Below, in pieces: positions 1-7,311 of a DNA stretch of 8,558 nucleotides. The notes below the pieces were generated by a model. The model saw only the letters and a list, made by a program, of their open reading frames with translations. It did not search any database and had not been told where the DNA came from. The position numbers were made by a program, and so were the translations under genes. The stretch is from UBA4738 sp002413305. GTDB lineage: Bacteria > Actinomycetota > UBA4738. How positions within the stretch are numbered: the stretch's first letter is position 1; each line of letters starts with the position of its first letter. The stretch lies in contig DAIUAM010000086.1 in the NCBI GenBank assembly GCA_036847185.1, positions 1 through 8,558 of the forward strand. Direction: 5' to 3'.

Positions 1-53
1 CCCGGGCGTCGTGAGTCTCACACGGGGTGGACCGATTTCAGGGGAGCAGGTCA
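1..53 (-). mobile_element. Possible end of an IS3-like insertion sequence
   Basis: Read on the minus strand, homology to integrases stops at position 54. The sequence that follows begins TGACCTGCTCCCCTGAAATC and continues with a second stop codon within 36 bases. Ends that start 5'-TG followed by a C-rich stretch are typical of IS3-family elements, and the break falls inside a conserved integrase motif. No transposase is visible because the window ends here. The call rests on one terminus judged by eye. A plain deletion junction is the alternative. Confidence 0.3.
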
Positions 54-974
54 CCGAAGGTGGTTCGGCGAGAGTCCGTGGTTGACGCCCGCCTTGAGGC
101 TGGCCCGCTGGAAGACACGTCGGAATTGGTTTCGGTCGAGCATCCTCCCCTTGCCATTCGGGAAGATGAGGGCCGATGGATCTTCGGGTCGAGAGTACCG
201 GCGGATGTGATCGATGAGCCCCTCAGCGACGATGGACGGGAGCGTCACCTTCCGTTCCTTGCCCGTCTTGCTTGCGGGCCCGTCCACCGTGCGGTCCACC
301 AGGATCTCCTCACGGACTGTGTCGAACTGGCCGACGGTCAGCGCGTAAGCCTCTCCGGGCCGCAGACCGACCCGCCCCATCAGCTCGACGAGTGCCTGGT
401 ACCGGTCAGGCATCGCCGCGACGAGCGCCCGAAGCTGTTCGTCGTTGAGGTAACGGCGTTCGTCCCGCACCGACGGCTGAGAGGCCATCCTCGCGGCGCG
501 GGTGCGGGATTGGCGCCGTGCCTTGGCGGGGTTCACGGGGATGCGTCGCTCCGCGATGGCGTAATTGAAGACCGCGACGAGGACCGAGCGGGCCTTCGCC
601 CGAGCTGCCGGGCCGTCGATCGAGGCTAGCGCCGCTTCCACGTTTCGCGACTGAATCTCGCCGATGGCTCGCCGTCCAAACAGCGGCCCGACCACTCGCC
701 AGACATTGTCCTGGCTGGCGAGGGTGTTCGCCGCGAACTGCTCGCGCGAGCGCCTCTCCTTCCAGACCTCTTCGAAGGTGACCTGACCGGCCCGAGTGTC
801 GGCCAGCGTGCCGGTGGCCTCTTCGGCGGCCTTCGCCCTGAGGAACGCCTCGGCCTCACGCTTCGTGTGGAAGACCTTGCCAACTTTTCGGCCGACCGCG
901 TCGTAGTACCATGCTCGATACCGTGTGCCGCCCGAAGGTGTGGAGTACTTCTTCGAAATGAATGGTCTCGCCAT
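51..974 (-). pseudogene. Truncated tyrosine-recombinase (phage-type integrase)
   Basis: A 307-residue remnant of a site-specific tyrosine recombinase, the enzyme that inserts and excises phages and integrative elements. Residues 1-55 resemble the arm-binding domain of actinophage-type integrases, with a basic, aromatic-rich start. Residues about 65-150 form the SAM-like core-binding domain (EVWKERRSREQFAANTLAS region). The catalytic domain starts near 175, with box I GLRPGEAYAL and its arginine R205, and the beta-hairpin lysine around K236-K239 in SKTGKERKVTL. Box II should read like PHDLRHT but is PNHLR followed directly by TGA. The first histidine is therefore replaced by Asn, and the final His/Trp and the nucleophilic tyrosine, about 60 residues, are missing. 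The ATG at 974 is preferred over an upstream in-frame ATG at 1031 because family homology begins at MARPFISKKY and a GGGGGCG stretch lies just before it. It reads away from the neighbouring tRNA-Ile. Almost certainly inactive. Confidence 0.85.
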
Positions 975-992
975 CTCGCGCCCCCGCTGTGT

Positions 993-1011
993 TGGTACAC
1001 GTATGGTACAC
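993..1011 (-). promoter_or_regulatory. Direct repeat in the integrase leader, possible operator
   Basis: The octamer TGGTACAC occurs at 993-1000 and again at 1004-1011. The spacing is exactly 11 bases, so both copies face the same side of the helix. The pair lies 19-37 bases upstream of the integrase start, where a promoter or autoregulatory operator would sit. On the minus strand the second copy gives TACCAT, a fair -10 box. The repeat is seen directly; the regulatory role is inferred. Confidence 0.35.
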
Positions 1012-1074
1012 GGCCGCGATTCGGCGGGCACGGTAGCCGCAGACCGGGGATGTTCCCGCAGGTCAGAGGGCCCG

Positions 1075-1148
1075 GGGCCTGTAGCTCAGGCGGTTAGAGC
1101 GCATCCCTGATAAGGATGAGGTCGATGGTTCGAGTCCATCCAGGCCCA
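1075..1148 (+). tRNA. tRNA-Ile (anticodon GAT)
   Basis: A complete 74-nt cloverleaf without encoded CCA. The acceptor stem GGGCCTG pairs fully with CAGGCCC (1141-1147), followed by discriminator A1148. The D stem is GCTC/GAGC. The anticodon stem CATCC/GGATG encloses CTGATAA, with GAT at 1109-1111. The T stem GATGG/CCATC encloses the standard TTCGAGT loop. It would read ATC and ATT isoleucine codons. A truncated integrase lies on its 5' side, and a small membrane protein gene starts 24 bases after its 3' end. Confidence 0.97.
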
Positions 1149-1171
1149 CAACCGAAACTCTAGGAGGGGAC

Positions 1172-1330
1172 ATGGGAGAGGAGAAGAAGGGCGGGAAGAT
1201 CAGGAAGTTCTTCCTGTTCGCCGCCATCGCCGGTCTCGCCGGCGCCGTCATGCAGTTCTTGAAGCGGCGTCGTGGGGCAGGCTTGGAGGAGAGCGAATGG
1301 CAGGAGCTCCCCCCTCCCGAGGGTAGCTGA
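1172..1330 (+). CDS. Small one-helix membrane protein (52 aa), DLW-39-like
   Basis: The ATG at 1172 follows TAGGAGGGGA (1161-1170), about as strong a Shine-Dalgarno sequence as this window holds, so the gene is real despite its size. The protein has a basic start (EEKKGGKIRK), one hydrophobic segment at about residues 13-30 (FFLFAAIAGLAGAVMQFL), then KRRR and an acidic tail containing EESEWQEL and a proline run. The charge pattern suggests one membrane helix. In many actinobacteria a very small protein of the same plan (DLW-39 family: short helix, arginines, acidic tail with a tryptophan) is encoded next to the tRNA-Ile/tRNA-Ala genes near gyrA. Position, helix and acidic-Trp tail fit, but this is a resemblance judged by eye. 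The function of that family is unknown. It could be cotranscribed with the tRNA, which ends 24 bases upstream. A terminator follows. Confidence 0.8.
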   Translation: MGEEKKGGKIRKFFLFAAIAGLAGAVMQFLKRRRGAGLEESEWQELPPPEGS

Positions 1331-1335
1331 CCGAA

Positions 1336-1353
1336 GCCGCCTCTCGAGGCGGC
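1336..1353 (+). repeat. GC-rich hairpin after the small membrane protein gene
   Basis: GCCGCCT (1336-1342) pairs perfectly with AGGCGGC (1347-1353) around a CTCG tetraloop, only 6 bases after the stop codon. No T tract follows, so on its own it is more likely an mRNA 3'-end stabiliser than a terminator. The next hairpin, at 1368-1400, is the better terminator. Confidence 0.5.
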
Positions 1354-1367
1354 GGGGCGCATGTGTG

Positions 1368-1403
1368 AACGGCGCCGGTGCGCGTATGGCCGGCGCCGTT
1401 TCC
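1368..1403 (+). terminator. Hairpin terminator after the tRNA-Ile / 52-aa gene unit
   Basis: AACGGCGCCGG (1368-1378) and CCGGCGCCGTT (1390-1400) form a perfect 11-bp stem with an 11-base loop. The 3' arm runs into TTTCC, a short U-rich tail, so it fits an intrinsic terminator reading rightward. It lies 37 bases after the stop of the 52-aa gene. Confidence 0.6.
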
Positions 1404-1483
1404 GTCCTCGGGGGCCATGAGACGGCCGCCTCCCCTCAACCGGGTCCCCCGGCGCGCCGACACCTCCCGAAGAGGCGGGTGCG

Positions 1484-1500
1484 AAGGGCGCACCGCCCTT
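1484..1500. repeat. Hairpin upstream of the GGDEF-like gene
   Basis: AAGGGCG (1484-1490) pairs perfectly with CGCCCTT (1494-1500) around CAC. It ends 19 bases before the ATG at 1520. It could be a leader structure or a second terminator for the upstream unit. The interval 1404-1519 otherwise shows no gene and no clear promoter. Confidence 0.4.
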
Positions 1501-1519
1501 GAGATGGATGGTCCGGTAA

Positions 1520-2188
1520 ATGGCGCGATTCCAGGCCGAGCGCGGTGACCTGCTGCTCTGGCTGCAGAGCGTCCTGATCGAAGAATCCCAGTCCGCACGC
1601 CGCACGGCGACCGCGGCGGCGCCGGCGTCCCGCGTCGGGGGTTCGGCTTCAGCCGGACCGGCGTCCATCCGCCTGCCCGTTCGGGCTCCCGTCACACGGG
1701 CCTCGGCCGTCGTCCCGGCCGGTGATCCGGCCCGGCGTATCCCAGGCAGCCCGAGCGATCCGGCGACGGGCGCCAGGACCTTGCCGAGTCTCCACCGGGA
1801 CCTCGTCCTCCTGCGGTCCTGGCCCGGATCCACGGGCAAGCCGGTCACGCTGCTGGCCATGCGGATCGACCCGGTCTCCCGCCCGGCCGATCCGAGCGAG
1901 CTCTTGCGGGCCATCGTCGACGGCGGCCGGCGGGCGCTTCGCGAACGCGACCGTATCTACCGGACCGGGCCGTCGGAACTTTCGATCCTGATGCCCGGGG
2001 CGGACGAGATCGGGGCGGAGATCGCGGTGGCGCGGCTGGAAGCGGCGACCGGGCCGATCCTCGCAGACCGCGGGCTCCCCAGCGTCCGGATCCGGACGAA
2101 GGTCATCGATCCAGCTCTGGTGGTCGGCCCGGAGGGCTCACGAACCGCATCGACGCGGGCTCCGCAGCCGGCCGCCCTCGCAGGCTGA
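1520..2188 (+). CDS. Protein with a degenerate GGDEF-like domain
   Basis: A 222-residue protein. The N-terminus is short and amphipathic (ERGDLLLWLQSVLIEESQSA). Residues 28-88 are an Ala/Pro/Arg-rich, probably disordered linker. Residues about 90-180 resemble the core of a GGDEF domain: a strand with LLAMRID, where active enzymes have the DIDxFK metal motif; a helix SELLRAIVDGGRRALRERD; then RIYRTGPSELSILMPGAD, which aligns with the usual R-x-GGDEF-x-x-x-LP stretch; then the following helix GAEIAVARLEAA. The signature is GPSEL (150-154) instead of GG(D/E)EF, so diguanylate cyclase activity is not expected. Such degenerate domains can serve as c-di-GMP or GTP sensors, or only as dimerisation modules. 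No signal peptide or membrane helix is seen. The ATG lacks a good Shine-Dalgarno sequence. The family call is by motif layout alone. Confidence 0.65.
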   Translation: MARFQAERGDLLLWLQSVLIEESQSARRTATAAAPASRVGGSASAGPASIRLPVRAPVTRASAVVPAGDPARRIPGSPSDPATGARTLPSLHRDLVLLRSWPGSTGKPVTLLAMRIDPVSRPADPSELLRAIVDGGRRALRERDRIYRTGPSELSILMPGADEIGAEIAVARLEAATGPILADRGLPSVRIRTKVIDPALVVGPEGSRTASTRAPQPAALAG

Positions 2189-2247
2189 GCCGGCCGCCGT
2201 CGCCCGGACCCTGGCCCGATCCCTCCCAGTCCCCTTCGAACGCTCGC

Positions 2248-2253
2248 TAGACT
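2248..2253 (+). promoter_or_regulatory. -10 box TAGACT of the GNAT/racemase operon
   Basis: TAGACT fits the actinobacterial -10 consensus TANNNT. Eight bases separate it from the GTG at 2262, so transcription should start at or within a base or two of the start codon. No Shine-Dalgarno sequence lies before the GTG, which supports a leaderless mRNA. No convincing -35 box is visible 16-18 bases upstream. Confidence 0.55.
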
Positions 2254-2261
2254 CGCGAACC

Positions 2262-3098
2262 GTGGGAACGTCTGGCTGGCAGCTCGCCGAGCGCGTAGCC
2301 GGGGAGGCCGGCATTCGGATCCTCGAGCCCGACGCGCTCGAGGGAGCGGGGTCGGTCAGCCGGCTGATCATGGAGACGTGGGGAGCGCAGGACCTCCCGC
2401 GCGAGCTGCTTCGAGCCTTCATCCACGCGGGCGTGCTCCTGTACGGCGCCGAGGCGCCGGGCGGCGAGATGGCGGGGTTCGTGTTCGGGTTCGCGGGCTT
2501 CGCCGAAGGACTGCACGTCCACTCGCACATGCTGGCGGTCCTTCCGCCGTGGCGGTCGCGCGGTGTCGGTCTGGCACTGAAGCTCGCCCAGCGGGCGGGC
2601 GCGCTCGACCTCGGCATCGAGGACGTGCGGTGGACGTTCGACCCCCTGATCGCCCGGAACGCGCGATTCAACCTGACGCGATTGGGGTGCGTAGCCACCG
2701 CGTTCCATCGGGCGTTCTACGGCGACATGCAGGACAAGCTGAACCGCGGGGACCGCAGCGACCGGTTCGAGGTGCGGTGGCACCTGCGGTCCGAACGGGT
2801 CGAGCGGACGCTTGCTGGGGAAGCGGTGGAGCCGGCGGCGGGGGAGTTCGTCCTGGAGGCGGTCGGGGATCCGAACGCACCGCGTCCGAAGGAGACCGGG
2901 GCGGCGCCGGAGCCGGGAGCCCGGGTGGCCGTCCCTCGCGATTACTTCGGGCTTCGGCAGCGCGATCCGTCGCGGGGGCGCGAGTGGCGTGACCGGACTG
3001 CCGAAGCGTTCGAGGCGTGTTTCGCCCAAGGGCTCGTGCCGACGTGGTGCACGAGCGAGCCGGCGTATGTGTTCGAACCTCGGGAGGACGGGCGATGA
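2262..3098 (+). CDS. GNAT acyltransferase, COG3375 type
   Basis: A 278-residue cytoplasmic GNAT-fold protein. Residues about 18-150 carry the fold: LIMETWG (36-41), a strand AGFVFGFAGF (71-80), then HVHSHMLAVLPPWRSRGVGL, where RSRGVGLALK (98-107) is the acyl-CoA pyrophosphate-binding loop. WTFDPLIARNARFNLTRLG (124-142) and YGDMQDKLNRGDRSDRF (153-169) are typical of the COG3375 subgroup. Residues 175-278 form a less conserved C-terminal extension with a Pro/Glu-rich stretch. Its stop overlaps the ATG of the next gene (ATGA at 3095-3098), so the two are translationally coupled. Relatives encoded beside N-succinylamino acid racemases act as succinyl-CoA:D-amino acid N-succinyltransferases; that role is inferred here from context. 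The GTG start at 2262 is chosen because a -10 box sits right upstream. Confidence 0.85.
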   Translation: MGTSGWQLAERVAGEAGIRILEPDALEGAGSVSRLIMETWGAQDLPRELLRAFIHAGVLLYGAEAPGGEMAGFVFGFAGFAEGLHVHSHMLAVLPPWRSRGVGLALKLAQRAGALDLGIEDVRWTFDPLIARNARFNLTRLGCVATAFHRAFYGDMQDKLNRGDRSDRFEVRWHLRSERVERTLAGEAVEPAAGEFVLEAVGDPNAPRPKETGAAPEPGARVAVPRDYFGLRQRDPSRGREWRDRTAEAFEACFAQGLVPTWCTSEPAYVFEPREDGR

Positions 3099-4213
3099 GC
3101 GTGGAGCCGCAGGCGATCGAGCTGGTCGAAGTGGCCCTGCCCCTGGTCCGGCCCTTCCGGACGAGCTTCGGGGAGGAGCGCGACAAGCGGGCGATCCTGG
3201 TCCGGGTGGAGACCGCCGAGGGCGAGGGTTGGGGGGAATGCGTGGCCTCCGCCGAGCCCCGGTACTCCGAGGAATGGATCGAAGGAGCCTGGTTGGCCCT
3301 GCGGGACTTCGTCGCTCCGGCCGTGATGGCGGGCGGCGCGATCGATTCGCCGGAGGACGTCGCCCGGCGGACCGCATGGATCCGCGGGCACCCGATGGCG
3401 AAGGCGGCCATGGAGGGGGCCATGCTCGATGCGTGGCTGCGGGCGCGAGGGGAATCGTTGGCGTCCCACTTGGGCGGGGTCCGGGACCGCATCATGTGCG
3501 GGGTGAGCGTGGGGATCGCGCCGAGCCCGGAGGAGATGCTCGAGGAGATCCGGGGCTACCTGGAGAGGGGCTACCGCCGGGTCAAGCTGAAGATCGAACC
3601 CGGCCGCGACGTCCAGGTGGTCCGGCGGATCCGGGAAGCCCTGCCGGACATTCCGCTCTCGGTCGACGCGAACGCCGCATACACGCTGGCCGACACACCG
3701 GTGTTCGAGGCGCTCGACGAGCTGGACCTGGTGATGATCGAACAGCCGCTGCACCACGCCGACCTCCTCGACCACGCGCGCCTCCAGCAACGGCTCCGAA
3801 CCTCGATCTGTCTGGACGAATCGATCCATTCGGCCCGCGACGCCGCCGCGGCGATCGAGCTGGCGGCCTGCCAGATCGTCAACATCAAGCCGGGGCGGGT
3901 CGGTGGGCTGCTGGAGGCGAAGCGGGTCCACGATGTCTGTTCGCAGCGCGGGGTCCCGGTGTGGGTCGGCGGGATGCTGGAGACCGGGGTCGGCCGGGCC
4001 GGGAACCTCGCCGTGGCCTCGCTGTCGGGGGTGACGATGCCGGGGGACACCAGCGCCAGCGACCGGTACTTCGCCGAGGACCTGACCGAACCGTTCGTCC
4101 TGGCGTCCGACGGGACCATGTCGGTGCCGCTCGGGCCGGGCATCGGGGTGGCCCCGCTCGCCGATCGCCTCCGGGAGTGCACGGTGCGGCGGGAACTCGT
4201 TGCCGCCCGCTGA
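3095..4213 (+). CDS. menC: N-succinylamino acid racemase / o-succinylbenzoate synthase (NSAR/OSBS)
   Basis: A 372-residue enolase-superfamily enzyme of the MenC/NSAR-OSBS group. Residues 1-125 are the alpha+beta capping domain (PLVRPFRTSFG near the active-site loop; WGECVASAEPRYSEE). The barrel follows, with all expected residues: the KLK pair K164/K166, metal ligands D191 (SVDANAAYT), E216 (IEQPL) and D241 (CLDES), and the opposite lysine K265 in NIKPGRVGG. R268 corresponds to the second-shell arginine that favours racemase activity in this subfamily (R266 in the Amycolatopsis enzyme). VGGMLETGVGRAGN (291-304) is the usual C-terminal barrel motif. The length matches the family. The ATG at 3095 has GGGAGG (3082-3087) upstream and overlaps the GNAT stop. 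The GNAT partner favours N-succinylamino acid racemisation; menaquinone synthesis or both activities remain possible. The gene symbol names the family and does not settle the substrate. Confidence 0.88.
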   Translation: MSVEPQAIELVEVALPLVRPFRTSFGEERDKRAILVRVETAEGEGWGECVASAEPRYSEEWIEGAWLALRDFVAPAVMAGGAIDSPEDVARRTAWIRGHPMAKAAMEGAMLDAWLRARGESLASHLGGVRDRIMCGVSVGIAPSPEEMLEEIRGYLERGYRRVKLKIEPGRDVQVVRRIREALPDIPLSVDANAAYTLADTPVFEALDELDLVMIEQPLHHADLLDHARLQQRLRTSICLDESIHSARDAAAAIELAACQIVNIKPGRVGGLLEAKRVHDVCSQRGVPVWVGGMLETGVGRAGNLAVASLSGVTMPGDTSASDRYFAEDLTEPFVLASDGTMSVPLGPGIGVAPLADRLRECTVRRELVAAR

Positions 4214-4216
4214 TCG

Positions 4217-4480
4217 CTACGGGAGCTCGATGATCCGCGTCCGGAACCCGCCATCCTGGATGGTGAGCTGGCCGTACGTCGCCCGTGGGCTGCCGGCGCT
4301 TCCTCGCGGACTCCCTGGGGTGAACAGCCCCTCGCCGTATTCGGTGTCCGCGTCGATCGGGATATCGGAGTGGCCGAAGATCACCAGTTCCGCAGTGGGG
4401 AATCACCAGTTCCGCATTGGGAACCGCCGCTTCATCCGAGCCTTCCGGCCTCTGCGGGGGCCGGAATCATGCACCATGGC
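4217..4480 (-). pseudogene. Decayed C-terminal fragment of a YfcE-like metallophosphoesterase
   Basis: The minus strand encodes MVHDSGPRRGRKARMKRRFP (from 4477), then MRNW and a TGA (4405-4403). The same frame continues as FPTAELVIFGHSDIPIDA, then GLFTPGSPRG, PRATYGQLTIQDGG and IIELP, with a stop at 4219-4217. This matches the C-terminal half of YfcE/MJ0936-type phosphodiesterases: a His-Asp-x-Gly-Pro block, the GHSHxP metal motif and an NPGS motif. The interruption is an imperfect tandem duplication. Removing 4403-4423 joins KRR directly to FPTAELV in frame. The metal motif reads GHSD (His lost), and NPGS reads TPGS. The N-terminal half with the DxH, GD and GNCD metal sites is absent; groEL begins where it should lie. 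This fills the 396-base gap between the racemase and groEL genes. Clearly non-functional. Confidence 0.8.
4380..4423. repeat. Imperfect 22-bp tandem duplication
   Basis: Two adjacent 22-bp units, 4380-4401 and 4402-4423, match at 20 of 22 positions. Each contains AGTTCCGCANTGGG. The second unit also forms a palindrome GTTCC-GCATTG-GGAAC (4409-4424). The first unit has one more G in its G run, and aligned on coding sense the duplicated block is 21 bases and supplies the in-frame TGA of the phosphoesterase remnant. Confidence 0.85.
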
Positions 4481-4541
4481 TAACGGCGAAAGCTCGGGCT
4501 TGGGTGAGCCCCTCTTCGTCACGGATCGGCCCGGATAGGCG

Positions 4542-4574
4542 AGAGCGAGGGCCGGTCGCCCGAACCCTCGCTCT
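4542..4574 (-). terminator. Hairpin downstream of groEL
   Basis: AGAGCGAGGG (4542-4551) pairs perfectly with CCCTCGCTCT (4565-4574) over 10 bp, with a 13-base loop, 35 bases after the groEL stop. There is no clear U tract on the minus strand, so it is either a GC-rich terminator of the kind common in actinobacteria or an mRNA 3'-end stabiliser. It could also stop rightward transcripts coming from the racemase operon. Confidence 0.55.
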
Positions 4575-4609
4575 ACTGCGTGCACTGGCCGGCTCTCCGC
4601 CGTCCCGGA

Positions 4610-6222
<1,613 letters not shown>

Positions 6223-6226
<4 letters not shown>

Positions 6227-6540
6227 TTGGTGCCTCCTATCGGTTGGTTGCTGAGAGCGAGGACATCGCGAGCGGACAGGATGAGGTACTCCTCGCCGTC
6301 CACCTTGACCTCGGTGCCGCCGTACTTCGCGTAGAAGACCCTGTCTCCGACGCGCACATCCATCGGGATGCGCTGCCCGTCCTCGAACCGTCCCGGGCCG
6401 ACCGCCATGACCTCGCCCTCCTGGGGGCGCTCCTTCGCGGTATCGGGGATGACGAGCCCGGAGGCCGTCGTGTCGTCTTCTTCGCTGGGGTGGACCGCGA
6501 TGCGGTCTTCCAACGGCTTCAGTCCGAATGCCTTGCTCAT
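6223..6540 (-). CDS. groES: 10-kDa co-chaperonin GroES
   Basis: 105 residues; the heptameric lid of the GroEL chamber. The order is typical: strand LKPLEDRIAV, mobile loop EEDDTTASGLVIPDTAKERP (20-39) with the GLVIP hydrophobic contact to GroEL, the dome loop region GPGRFEDGQRIPMDV (48-62), and the closing strands VGDRVFYAKYGGTEVKVDG and EYLILSARDVLAL. It extends about nine residues (SNQPIGGTK) beyond the usual end near DVLAL, and this tail encodes the AGGAGG site used by groEL. The ATG at 6540 is supported by AAGGGA (6549-6554) just upstream and by the conserved MSKAFGLKPL. I find no CIRCE (GAGTGCTAA arms) or HAIR-type (CTTGAGT...) inverted repeat in the 139 bases before it, and no clear -10/-35 pair. 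Confidence 0.97.
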
Positions 6541-6679
6541 GTGCCCGTCCCTTCTGTGCCTCATTGGAGCCGACCGGCGAAACCAGCCTCTTCTCCGTGC
6601 AGCGGATCGCAGGACCACATCGAGCATCTCCCAGCGAACCGACCAGGTTGACCGCGAAGCGCGTCATCCATCGCGGGGC

Positions 6680-7069
6680 TCACCCCACATTGCCCTGTAG
6701 CCTCCGATACTCTCTGGCCAGGCGCCGGCCCTCCTTCGTCAGCTGTATCGGGTCGGTGTCCTTGGGCCGGTGTCCGGGAGGCGCCTTGCGGTACAGGATG
6801 GCTCCGCTGTCCTTCGTTCCGAACAGGTTGGCCGTCGACTGCACCTTCGGTCCCAAGTGGTGCCGGCGAAGCTCCCGCGACTCTCCGAGGGTCAAGCGCC
6901 CTCCGCCCTCCTCGATGGCCCTCAGGTGGAGGTGGGCCACCCTGCCGAGCTTCGCTACCCGGGGGGACATGATCATGCTGCCCACGGGCTCGCCCTTGCT
7001 GCTCTTCTCGAGGATCGCCAACCCTTGACGTATGAGCGCCAGCCCATGCTCGAACTTCGCTTCCGCCAC
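6680..7069 (-). CDS. Small winged-helix-like protein, function unknown
   Basis: 129 residues, basic, no signal peptide or membrane helix. Residues 1-25 form a probable leading helix (FEHGLALIRQGLAILEKSSK). Residues about 38-120 read like a winged helix-turn-helix: helix VAHLHLRAIEEGGG, helix LTLGESRELRRHHLG, helix KVQSTANLFGT, a wing with AILYRKAPPGHRPKDTDPIQL, and the closing LTKEGRRLAREYRRL, which resembles the C-terminal helix of MarR/PadR-like regulators. I do not recognise the family by name. The GTG at 7069 has GAAGGGG upstream and a TATACT -10 box 32 bases away. It is encoded upstream of groES in the same direction with a 139-base gap, so read-through is possible, but a role in chaperonin control is only a guess. 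Confidence 0.7.
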   Translation of the reverse strand: MAEAKFEHGLALIRQGLAILEKSSKGEPVGSMIMSPRVAKLGRVAHLHLRAIEEGGGRLTLGESRELRRHHLGPKVQSTANLFGTKDSGAILYRKAPPGHRPKDTDPIQLTKEGRRLAREYRRLQGNVG

Positions 7070-7088
7070 GTCTCGCCCCTTCGTGTTC

Positions 7089-7107
7089 GTAATGTAACGT
7101 AAGTATA
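7089..7107 (-). promoter_or_regulatory. TATACT -10 box with three GTAA repeats beside it
   Basis: On the minus strand TATACT (7107-7102) is a near-consensus -10 box for the winged-helix-like gene. No -35 is visible 17 bases upstream. Immediately downstream, where the transcript should start, GTAA occurs three times at exact 5-base steps (7089-7092, 7094-7097, 7099-7102 on the plus strand). The run is AT-rich against GC-rich surroundings and would be a natural operator for the encoded DNA-binding-like protein. Confidence 0.5.
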
Positions 7108-7311
7108 CGCGCTTCTACGTGCATCCCCCTCCTGGTCGCGGGCAGGCATCCTGATCGTTCCGGCGTGCGATCGAGGCATTCCCAGTCCGTTTCCCTTCTC
7201 CCGACGATCAGCCCGAGAGGTCATAGCACCCGGCTCACCTGACCGTGTTCATGGCGCCACCGGAGGAACCTGCTCATCGCTGTGAATGTGAATGTGTGGG
7301 CCTTCGGCAGG

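Noticed and set aside
1121..1150. Duplicated tRNA-Ile 3' end as an attachment site
   Set aside because: No second copy of the tRNA 3' segment is present in the window.
1063..1914. 283-codon minus-strand frame covering the tRNA
   Set aside because: It runs through tRNA-Ile, the 52-aa gene and the terminator. Its C-terminal residues resemble the common false ORF over tRNA genes (LDGLEPSTSSLSGMRSNRLSYRP).
2812..4233. 473-codon open frame on the plus strand, and long minus-strand frames at 2247-3377 and 2942-3931
   Set aside because: All overlap the GNAT and racemase genes in other frames and read as Arg/Pro/Gly-rich low-complexity protein.
6541..6679. CIRCE or HAIR operator before groES
   Set aside because: No TTAGCACTC/GAGTGCTAA or CTTGAGT/ACTCAAG arms on either strand. 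A 6-bp CCGCGA/TCGCGG inverted repeat (6652-6676) is too short to mean much.
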